Below are positions 45,300-57,200 of a DNA stretch of 64,000 nucleotides, piece after piece (position 1 is the stretch's first letter; each line of letters begins with the position of its first letter). This DNA comes from Papio anubis (lineage: Eukaryota > Chordata > Mammalia > Primates > Cercopithecidae). The notes below the pieces were generated by a model. It saw only the letters and a list, made by a program, of their open reading frames with translations, ran no database searches and was not told the origin of the DNA. Both the position numbers and the translations under genes were made by a program. Location: positions 38,093,542 to 38,157,541 of the forward strand of contig NC_044995.1 of the NCBI RefSeq assembly GCF_008728515.1, written 5' to 3'.

Positions 45300-48200
45300 A
45301 TGACAAAGAGGAAGAAGCTGCGGACCTCAGGTATGTTCATTCAAATGAACACTTCTTGATTTCTACTTCTGCTCGTGGGAAGAATGTGGGCTTGTTTATT
45401 GCAGATTTGGCTAACACGACTGCCCCAACCTCCTTAAAAGAAAATAAGGATTGGCCAGGTGCAGTGCTCGTGCCTGTAATCCCAGCACTTTGGGAGGCCA
45501 AGCGGGCAGATCACAAGGTCAGGAGTTGGAGACCAGCCTGACCAACATGGTGAAACCCCATCTCTACTGATAATACAAAAATTAGCCAGGTGTTGTGGCA
45601 CGTGCCTGTAGTCCCACCTACTCGGGAGGCTAAGGCAGGAGAATCACTTGAACCTGGGAGTCCGATGTTGCAGTGAGCTGAGATGGTGCCAGTGCACTCC
45701 AGCCTGGGCAACAGAGCAAGACTCTGTCTCAAAAAAAAAAAAAAGAAGAAAAGAAGAAAAGGATTTAATTCAAATAGAAGGCCGGGTGTGGTGGCTCACA
45801 CCTGTAATTCCAGCACTTTGGGAGGCCGAGGTGGGCAGATCGCTTGAGTCCAGGAGTTCGAGACCAGCCTGGGCAACATAGCGAGATCCTGTCTCTACAA
45901 TGTAAAGTAAGGAAATTAGCTGGTTGTGGTGGTGGCAGGCATCTGTAGTCCCAGCTACTCAGGAGGCTGAGGCAGGAAGATTGCTCGAACTGGGAGGTGG
46001 AGGTTGCAGAGAGTCAAGATCGCACCACTGCACTCCAGCCTGACTGGTAAGAGTGAGGCCCTGTCTCAAAAAAGAAGGAAAGAAAGAAAAATAGAAATAA
46101 TGGAGAGGGCATACAGGAAAAGTAAAAGTGAAAGTTTTCTAGAGCTTCTGCAAGCCTCTGGTGGGGTCCCACAGCTTAGAGAAGGCCTCCCCAGGCTTCA
46201 GGGCAGCAGGACAGCCTCCCTGTGGAACCAGTCCTAGAGATGACCCCTGGAATAACGCTTGATGTACTACAAGGCTACTTGGTATGTGGCTGAGTGTTTT
46301 ACTCTGGGGCCCAAAACCTGGGTTCATCCCAGTTCTGCTCACTGTGTGGTGGTGGATGATTTCCTCTGTGCCTCAGTTTCCCCTTTTGTAAATTGGGGAT
46401 AATAAAAGCCACCACCCTTTCCTTTAGAGCAGTGTTTATCAACTAGGTGACAGGAAGGGATTTTGACCCCCAGGGGATAGTTGGCAATGTTTGGAGACCA
46501 AGTCTGACTCTTGTCCAGGCTGGAGTGCAGTGGCGAGATCTTGGCTCACTGCAGCCTCCACCTCCCGGGTTCAAGTGATTCTGCAGCCTCAGCCTCCTGA
46601 GTAGCTGGGACTACAGATGTACACCACCACACCTGCCTAATTTTTGTATTTTTAGTAGAGATAGGGTTTCACAATGTTGGCCAGGCTGGTCTCAAACTCC
46701 TGACCTCGGGCGATCCGCCTGCCTCAGCCTTCTAAAGTGCTGGGATTGCAGGTGTGAGCCACTGTGCCTGTCCTAGAGCCTTCTTTTGGTTTTCATAACT
46801 GGGGAAATGATACTGACATCTAGTGGGTGGAGGCCAGGGATGCTGCTCAAATATCCTACCATGCATAGGATGCCCCCCAACCACAGAGAATGATCCAATC
46901 CCAAATGTCCTCCAAGGTGGAGAATCCTGCCCTTAGAGCTCACATGTGGGTTAGTATCTGTAAAGCACCCAGAACTGACCTAAGGCAGTACACAAATGTA
47001 GACTGCTATTAACAATTCTTCTTCCAGACTTTCGTTTTTTTCATTTTTATTTTATTTATTTATTTATTTATTTATTTATTTTTGATACGGAGTCTTGCTC
47101 TCACCCAGGCTGGAGTACAGTGGTGCGATCTTGGCTCATGGCAAGCTCCTCCTCCCGGGTTCACGCCATTCTCCTGCCTCAGTCTCCCGAGTAGCTGGGA
47201 CTACAGGTGCCCACCACCACGCCAGGGTAACTTTTTTGTAATTTTAGTAGAGACAGGGTTTCACCGTGTTAGCCAGGATAGTCTCGATCTCCTGACCTCA
47301 TGATCCGCCCGCCTTGGCCTCCCAAAGTGCTGGGGTTGCAGGCATGAGCCACCACGCCCGGTTCTTCCAGACTTTTTAAAAAAACTTTTATTTTGAAGTA
47401 ATCTGGGACTTACAGAAAAGTTGCAAAAATAATTCAGAGAGTTCTGGCTACCCTTCCCCAAGCTTTCCCTAATGTTGACATCTAGCTCAGCCATAGGACA
47501 ATGATCAACTATAGAACAGCATGAAAAACAGGGCAGGACTCAGTACACTACTTCTAGACTTTTTTTTTTCCTTTGAAACGGAGTTTCGCTCTTGTTGCCC
47601 AGACTGGAGTGCAGTGGCGCAATCTCGGCTCACTGCAACCTCCACCTCCCAAGTTCAGGTGATTCTCCTGCCTCAGCCTCCCGAGTAGCTGGGATTACAG
47701 GTGTCTGCCAGCACGCCCGGATAATTTTTGTATTTGTAGTAGAGATGGGGTTTCGCCACGTTGCCCAGGCTGGTCTCAAACTCCTGGCCTCACATGATCT
47801 GCCCGCCTCAGCCAAAGTGCTGGGCTTACTGGGGTAAGCCACCATACCCAGCTGTTTTTTTTTTCCCTTTTTTTCGAGACAGAGTCTTGCTCTGTCGCCC
47901 AGGCTGGAGAGCAGTGGCACAATCAGAGCTCGCTGCAGCCTCGACCTCCCTAGGCTCAGCTGATCCTCCCACCTCAGCCTCCCAAATAGCTGGGACTACA
48001 GGTGTGTGCCACCATGCCTGGCTAATTTTTGTATTTTTTGGAAGAGATGAGGCCTCACTATGTTGCGCAGGCTGGTCTTGAACTTCTGGGCTCCAGCAGT
48101 CCACCTGCCTTGGCCTCCCAAAGTGCTCAGAATTACAGGTGTGAGCCACCATGCCTGGTCAGACATTTTCTGTATATATACAGATACAGTGTTGAGTTTT

Positions 48201-51200
48201 GTTTTTTTTTGTTTTTTGTTTTTTTTTTTTTTTGGAGACAGAGTCTCATTCTGTCACCCAGGCTGGAGTGCAGCAGCATGATTTTGGTTCACTGCAACCT
48301 CTGCCTCCTGGGTTCAAGTGATCCTCATGCCTCAGCCTCCTGAGTATCTGGGATTACAGGCACCCGCCACCATGTCTGGCTAATTTTTGTGTTTTTAGTA
48401 GAGATGGGGTTTCACCATGTTGGCTAGGCTGCACTTGATCTCCTAACTTCATGTCATCCGCCTGCCTTGGCCTCCCAAAGATTACAGGCATGAGCCAGCA
48501 TGCCTGGCCCAAATAAAGTGCTTTTATTGGAAAATAGATCATCACACTTACTGATCTGCAACCTCCATTTTTCACTTTGCAGTAGATCATGACCATGTTT
48601 ACTTGTCAGTATACCTATACAATTTCATCATTTGAAAAGAAAAACACCCCAAAATAGCCAGGCATGGTGGCGTGCACCTGTACTCCAGGCTACTTGGGAG
48701 GCCGAGGTGAAAGGATTGCCTGAGACCAGGAGTTAATGACCAGCCTGAGCAACATAATGTTATCCAGTCTCAATAAATATATATTTTTAATTAACAAGGT
48801 GTGGTGGCACACACCTGTAGTCCTGGCTATTTAGGAGATTGAGGCAGGAGGATGGCTTGAGCTGAGGAGTTCCAGGCTGCAGTGAGCTGCGACTGCGCCT
48901 GCACTCTAGCCTGGGACACAGAACAAAACCCTGTCTCTTAAAAAAAAATAGAAAGAAAGATTGTTGGGCACGATGGCTCCTGCCTGTAATCTGAGCACTT
49001 TGCGAGGCCAAGGCAGGTGGATCATTTGAGGTTAGGGTTCAAGATCAACCTGGTCAACATAGTGAAACCCCATCTGTACTAAAAATACAAAAATTAGCCG
49101 GGCATGGTGGCATGTATCTGTAATCCCAGCTACTTGGGAGGCTGAGGCACGAGACTTGCTTGAGCCTGGGAGAGCTGAGATTGTGCCACTGCACTCCAGC
49201 CTGGGCGACAGAGTGAGACTCTTGTTTAAAAAAAAAAAAAAAAAAAAAGGAACAAACCAAGTCAGAAAGACAAACTCCAAATATGATGTAGTAGAGTTCC
49301 ATTTGCCTATCATTTTCTAATGTAAGTTAAATTTCTTCAAAATTTTGAAATGACTTTCTAATTTAGTGGCTGATGAATTTAGGGAATGGTGTTCATGTTT
49401 TTCCCCCAAGATATGGGACAGAAGAGGAAATGATCAGCAGATTGAACATGTTTTGTGCAGAGATGAGCAACAGGCTGCTTGGAGGCATCAGAATTTCTCT
49501 GACCTTGGAGGGGGAAGCTGGGGACCGCCAGGCCCACCCACAGCAGGTCACTTGGGGCCTCTGTTGGCGGTAGACTCCCCAGCTCAGTGGACCTCAGGGC
49601 TGGCCCTGGACAGCCCTTTCTCTGTATACTGGAAGGGTGGAGAGAGGAAGAAGATTCTGGCAGGTGGTGAAAGAGGCCTTTTCCCTCCCAATGTCTTCAG
49701 TCTTTGGTGTTGAACACAAGGTTCTGCCTTATTTTTTCTTAAATTAGTCCCATGTGGACAGATCGCCGGAAGGAAAGAGAAGACTCTTCAATGCCATTGA
49801 TATTTTTTTGCTTTTTATTCAGTACAAATGGCCATTCGATCAGCCAAGTGAACAAGTGTTTGAGAATCTCAAGAAACCAAATAAACAAAGCAGCTATATT
49901 TTGTCTTTTCTGGCAGACCACAAGTTCGTGTTTCTTTTGAGACAGAGCCTTGCTCTGTCACCCAGGCTGGAGTGCAGTTATACAGTCTTGGCTCACTGCA
50001 TCCTCTGCCTCCCGAGTTCAAGTGATTCTCCTGCCTCAGCCTCCTGATTATCTGGGACTACAGGTGCCCACCACCACGCCTGGCTAATTTTTTGTATTTG
50101 TAGTAGAGACAGGATTTCGCCGTGTTGGCCAGGCTGGTCTCGAACTCCTGACCTCAAGCAATCCGTCCACCTCACTCTCTCAAAGTGGTGAGATCACAGG
50201 CGTGAGCCACCGTGCCTGGATGGTTAGGAATGTGTTTCTATAAGCAATGTCCATCGGAGCCTTACTTGTGGTGCTGCATCCTTTGAGGTGGGCACCAGAG
50301 GGGGCGGGGGAGGGCGAGGAGGAGATCAAAGGGTGCAGCGCACTCAGTTCCTGCCCTGGAGATCCTCCAGCTCTAGTCAGGGGATAAAGGAAAATGCTTC
50401 TCCCAGGGAGCGCTAAGCAAATACACAGCAGTGGGATAAAGTTCTAAATGGGCACTCCCAAACCGTAACTGACAGAATTACAAGCAATTGGCTGTGCGCC
50501 ATGGCTTACACCTGCAATCCTAGCACTTTGGGAGGCCAAGGCAGGCAGATCAGTTGAGATCAGGAGTTCGAAACCAACGTGGCCAACATGGTGAAAACCT
50601 GTTTCTACTGAAAATACAAAAAAATTAACCAGGCATGGTGGCTTGTGCCTGTAATCCCAGCCAATCAGGAGGGTGAGGCAGAAGAATTGCTTGAACCCAG
50701 GAGATGGAAGTTGCAGTGAGCTGAGATTGTGCCACTGCACTCCAGCCTGGTCAACAGAGCGAGAGTCCATCTCAAAAAATAAAAAATAGAAGAAGAAGAA
50801 TTAGAAGCAATTACAGGAAGATCACTGTGTTTTAGTGGAGGGCAAACAGCTGAGTGAGGACTGAGGCAGACCCTAGCAACTGGCGTCGAGGAAAGAGAGA
50901 CTCATTCAGTAGGTTTACTTCAGGGTGTGTGAGTGTGTAGTGCAGAGCTGAGGCTGGAAAGAGTCCACCTGGGGTTTGGATAGTGTTTTTTTTTTTTTGA
51001 GGCGGAGTTTTACTCTTGTTGCCCAGGCTAGAGTGCAGTGACGTGATACCGGCTCACCACAACCTCCGCCTTGCGGGTTCAAGTGATTCTCCTGCCTCAG
51101 CCTCCCAAGTAGCTGAGATTACAGGCATGAGCCACCATGCCTGGCTTATTTTGTATTTTTAGTAGAGATGGGGTTTCTCCATGTTGGTCAATCTGGTCTT

Positions 51201-54200
51201 GAACTCCCGACCTCAGATGATCCACCCACCTCAGCCTCCCAAAGTGCTGGGATTACAGGTGTGAGCCCCCGCGCCCAGCCCTGGATAGTGTTATTCTTCA
51301 GTTTTTTTTTTAGAGACAGGATCTAGCTCTGTTGCTGAGGCCAGAATCCAGTGGCACAATCACGGCTCGCTGCAGCCTCAACCTCCAGGGCTCAAGCAAT
51401 CCTCCTGCCTGCCTCAGCCTCCCGAGTAGCTGAGACTACAGGTGCATGCCACCACCCTCAGCTAATTTTTAAATGTTTTTAGAGGTGGGATCTCACTGTG
51501 TTACCCAAGTGAGATCCTGGACTCAAGCAATCCTACCCCCTCAGCCTCCTGAGTAGCTGGGACTGCAGGCATGCACCACCACACCTGGCTGTTGGTTTGT
51601 CTTTTTGTTGTCTGTGCCTTGGTAGAAATCTACTACATAGTAGGCATTCAGTAAATGTTCAAGTATTCTTAAGTGTGCTGGTTCTGGAATTGGATGGGGT
51701 GCCAGCCTTGGTTCCTTGGCCTCCGTGTGCCTCAATGTTTACACCTCTCTGGGAACTTGGGGCCCTTGGGTGTCAATTCTTACATCTTTCCTTTTAATTT
51801 AATTTAATTATTAATTTATTTTTTTGAGATGGAGTCTCACTCCCTTTCCCAGGCTGGAGTGCAGTGGCGCCATCTTGGCTCATTGCAACCGCAGCCCCCT
51901 AGCTACAAGCGATTCTCCTGCCTCAGCCTCCCAAGTAGGTGGGATTACAGGTGCCCACCACCATGCCCAGATAACTTTTATATTTTTAGTAGAGATAGGG
52001 TTTTGCCATATTGCCCTTTTTATTTATTTTAATTTAATTGTCTTTTTTTTTTTTTTTTTTTGAGACGGAGTCTCGCTCTGTCGCCCAGGCTGGAGTGCAG
52101 TGGCCGGATCTCAGCTCACTGCAAGCTCCGCCTCCCGGGTTTACGCCATTCTCCTGCCTCAGCCTCCGGAGTAGCTGGGACTACAGGCGCCCGCAACCTC
52201 GCCTGGCTAGTTTTTTGTATTTTTTAGTAGACGGGGTTTCACCGTGTTAGCCAAGATGGTCTTGATCTCCTGACCTCGTGATCCGCCCGTCTTGGCCTCC
52301 CAAAGTGCTGGGATTACAGGCTTGAGCCACCGCGCCTGGCCCCTAATTGTCTTTTTGAGACAGGCTCTAGTTCTGTTGCCCAGGCTGGAGTGCAGTGGCG
52401 CAGTCTAGACTCACTGCAATCTCTTCCTCCGGGCTCAAGTCATCCTCCCGCTTCAGCCTCTCAAGTACGTGGGACTACAGGTGTGCGCCACCATGTCTGG
52501 CTAGTTTTCATATTTTAGACAGTGTTTCGCCATGTTGCCCAGGCTGGTCTTGAACTGCTGAGCTCAAGCAATCCACCTGCCTCGGCTTCCCAAAGTCCTG
52601 GGATTACAGGCTGTGAGAAAGGCTGATATTTTAATCATGGACAAAGATAATATTGAATTGCTCAATGTTACTTCTGTAAGGCAGGCATAACAGCAGCACC
52701 CTGCCTTGAGCTTTTATCTTAACACACACAAGTTCTTAGGACGGCATCTGGTGTGGAACTCACTAGAGTCAACCCTTATCATTTGTGCACTGAATACATG
52801 ATTAGGTGGGGCCAGGTTTGGGGAAGTCTTACAAGCCAGCCACTATTGAAAGCTTCGATGTAAGTGAGTTTTCTTAATTCAAAAAATAGATGCTGGCCAG
52901 GCAAAGTCGTTCATGGCTGTAATTCCAGCACTTTGGGAGGCCGAGACAGAGGTCGCGAACTCTGAGTGCCAGAGTTCGCGACCAGCCTGGGCAACATAGT
53001 GAGACCCTGTGTCTATAAAACAAAAACAAAAAAAGACTTAGCCAGGCATGGTGGCACACACCTGTTTTCCCAGCTACTCAAGGGGCCTGAGGCGGGAGGA
53101 TGGCTTGAGCCCAGGAGGTCAAGACTGCAGTGATCCACAGTTGTACCACTTCACTCCAGCCTGGGAGACAAAGCCAGACCCTGTCTCAAAAAAAGAAAAT
53201 ATATATATATATGTAGCATATATAATACATAAATACATATATAAATATATATGTATAAATATATATATTTACATATTTGGCTGAGGCTGAATCCTGAGGT
53301 GGCATGGCTTGGCTTTAGATCACATGGAACAACCTGGCAATATAGTGGGATATATAATACATACTGTATGTATTTAATAAATATATAATATACATCATAT
53401 GTAAATATGTAAGTACATAACTTTATAATATATTGATATAGTAGAAATATATAATTTAATATATATTTATAATTATAAATATGTAATATGTAAACATAAT
53501 ATATTTTATATGTATGTATATGTTAAATTTGAATCCATATGTATTCTTATATATAATATATAATACATACTAATTTTTTTTTGAGACAGTCTCACTCTGT
53601 CACCCAGGCTGGAGTGCAGTAGTGCAATCTCAGCTCACTGCAACTTCTGCCTCCCGGGTTCAAGTGATTCTCCTGCCTCAGCCTCCCAAGTAGCTGGGAC
53701 TATAGGTGGGTGCCACCATGCCTGGCTAATTTTTGTATTTTCAGTAGAGATGGGGTTTTGCCTTGTTGGCCAGGCTGGTCTTGAACTCCTGACCTTAGGT
53801 GATCCACTCGCCTCAGCCTCCCAAAGTGCTGGGATTATAGGCATGAGCCACCGTGCTATGTATACAAAGATGTCAGTAAGCATCTTTAGCCTCTTAAATG
53901 CCGGAAGAAGACACATCGCAATTGCTTTCAGTGATGGGGAAGTTAGTGCAGAAATGCAAGGGCCCAGGACGTGGCCAAAGCATCACCTCTTCAGCACCCG
54001 CTGACTGTGAGTCCCAGTTTTCCCAGGATGGCTATTTCACAGATGTCTCAGCACACTAGAGTAGTACATAATTTAGTCTTGTCTGCACTTGGTGGTGTGC
54101 ATTTATCCAATCATGTCCTAAGTATTTATTGAGCACCAACAGTGTACAGGATGCTCTTACAGGCACTTGGGACCCCGCAGAAAGTGAGATGGATTCGGCC

Positions 54201-57200
54201 CCTTCTCGCGTGCAGCCTAGTTGTAGTGGGGGAGACGGGAGATGACCCAGGACATTGATACTTGCAGAAAAGCTGAGAAGGGAAGAAGTCAGGCTCATGA
54301 AAGGGGATGTTTGGTAGAGAAGACAGGAATGACCCCTCTGCAGAGTTGCTTGAGCTGGGACCCACTACACACCCCTTACCACTTCCCCAGAAAGAGAGTC
54401 GGCCAGGCCAGGTTCTTCTGTGTGATCTGGAGCCAGGCCAGGCCACCTCCTGATTCAGCCTCAGCTCCAGCCAGTCCATAGGTAAAAAGCCTTTGAATCT
54501 CATGGCCACATAAGCTCATAAGTCCCACCTTTGATAGGGGTTCCAGTCCATCTCTCGCTCACCAGGTGAGCATCAGAGCGGGGGTTTCATGCCCTTGGAA
54601 CGAGCCTGCTTTCTTTCAAGACAGCAGTGGCCTTGCTGTGTTCAGTTGTCAGCCATGGCAGTGGCTGTATCCCCCACCCCTTCATCTTCCTCTATCTCTA
54701 AAACAGGAGACGGACTCTGTCCTCCAAAACCCCTAAAGACCCCAAGGCTAGGAGACTCTGATGGGGACCCCCAGAGTTCCATGTTGGGCTGTTTACATCA
54801 CCCTGAGGAGCCAGAGAGTAAACTGGGACCTGTTCCCTCTACACAGCAGCACGGGGAGGAACCAGGAAAGGCGGTCTGCAGGTAGGTGGCTGTGAGCATT
54901 CCAGCAGGTCTCCCCACTGACAGTCCACATAGCACAGCAGCTCAGCAGACAGCAATGCTTTGGGAAGTAGACCCACAACCTATCCAGTGCTGTGACACAC
55001 TCCTTCCCAGAGCTCAGGGCCATCGGATCTTACTTCTCCTAGCATTCCTCACTGGTAAGAAGGGTTGATGTTTTGGCTAGGCATGGTGGCTAATGCCTGT
55101 AATCCCAGCACTTTGGGAGGCCTAGCAGGGAGGATCACTTGAGGTCATGAGTTTGAGACCAGCCTGGCCAACATTGCAAAACCCTGTCTCTACTAAAAAT
55201 ACAAAAATTAGCCAGGTGTGGTGACACACCTGTAATCCCAGATACTCGGGAGGCTGAGGCAAGAGAATCGACTGAACCCAGGAGGCAGAGGTTGCAGTGA
55301 GCAGAGATCATGCCACTACACTCTAGTCTGGGCAACAGAGCGAGACTCCATCTAAAAAATAAAAGAAAAAAAGAAATTTTAACTGTGGACGAAGATAACG
55401 CTGAATTTTTCAAGGTTACAGAACTTATATTCTATAACTCATATTCTGTCTGCTGGTCAAACCCATCCGTCTTCCACATTCCTCCTCCTTAATCAAGAAG
55501 GGAACAAAGGAATTGTTGTTTTGTGAGCTAATGACCAATAAAAAAGAAAAGCAATCAGGGCTGGGCGCAGTGGCTCATGCCTGTAATCCCAGCACTTTGG
55601 GAGGCCAAGGCAAGAGGATTGCTTGAACCCAGGAGTTTGAGAGGAGTCTGTGTAACATAATGAGGATGACTCCATATCTACAAGAAATAAAATAATTAGC
55701 CAAAACAAAATGATATATATATCCTTATGGATGTGTGTATGTATTTGAGACAGGGTCTTGCTCTGTCACCTAGGCTGGAGTGCAGTGGTACAATCTTGGC
55801 TCACTGCAACCTCCACCTCCTGGGTTCAAGCGATTCTCCTGCCTCAGCCTCCCAAGTAGCTGGGATAAAAGGCGCCCGCCACCACACTCAGCTAATTTTT
55901 GTATTTTTACTAGAGATGGGGTTTCACCATGTTGGCCAGGCTGGTCTTGAGCCCCTGACTTAAGGTGATCTGCCTGCCTCAGCCTCCCAAAGTGCTGGGA
56001 TTACAGGTATGAACCACTGCGCCTGGCCCTTATTTATGTAAGTATAACCCTAAGTTTCACTAGTTTTTAAAGACACTATGTTTCTTTTTTTTTTTTTTTT
56101 TTTTTTTTTTTGAGACGGAGTCTCGCTCTGTCGCGCAGGCTGGAGTGCAGTGGCCGGATCTCAGCTCACTGCAAGCTCCGCCTCCCGGGTTCCCGCCATT
56201 CTCCTGCCTCAGCCTCCCGAGTAGCTGGGACTACAGGCGCCCACAACCGCGCCCGGCTAATTTTTTGTGTTTTTAGTAGAGACGAGGTTTCACCGTGGTC
56301 TCGATCTCCTGACCTTGTGATCCGCCCGCCTCGGCCTCCCAAAGTGCTGGGATTACAGGCGTGAGCCACCGCGCCCGGCCGACACTATGTTTCTTGCATC
56401 TACAATTTCCTATTCCCTAGAATGTGTCTTGTGAGAGCTGGAGTGTCCGTCCAAATGAGAATATCCCTATTCCCAGTTCAGAAGGCAGTTCCTGGCATTA
56501 TAAGTGTGACAAAGTCACCTGTTGAGGCAGTGTATTCTCCAAGTGGGACTCTGCACCCTCCTTGCCCGTTAAATGTTCTCAGGTCACTGCTTCTCCATCC
56601 CCATCCCACTCTTTTAAAGCAGGTTTTCCAGGGCCTTCCATCTAGCAGCCTTTTTTTTTTTTTTTTTTTGAGACAGGGTCCTGCTCTGTCACCCAGGCTG
56701 GAGTACGGTGATGTGATCATAGCTCATTGCAGCCTGAACTCCCCTGGCTTAGATGATCCTCCCATCTCAGCCTCCCAAGTAGCTGGGACCACAGGCACAC
56801 ATCACCTTGTCCAGCTAATTTTTAAACTTTTTGTAGAAACAGGGTCTCACTATGTTGCTCAGGCTGGTCTCAAACTCCTGGGCATTCACCCACCTCAGCC
56901 TCCCACAGTGCTGGGATTAAAGGCATGAGCCACCGTGCCCAGCCTAGGAGACTCTTAGCACTGGTTTCCTCTTAGATTTTGTTTTGCATTTGTCTTAATA
57001 TGTGAGTGACAACCTAGGAGGATTTCAGATCCCCCTCAGTTTGTTTGTTTGTTTGTTTTGACACAGAGCCTTGTTTTGTCGCCTAGGCTGGGGTGCAGTA
57101 GCACGATCTTGGCTCACTGCAACCACCACCTCCCAAATTCAAGCCATTCTGCCTCAGCCTCCCGAGTAGCTGGGATTACAGGCATGTGCCACCACATCCG

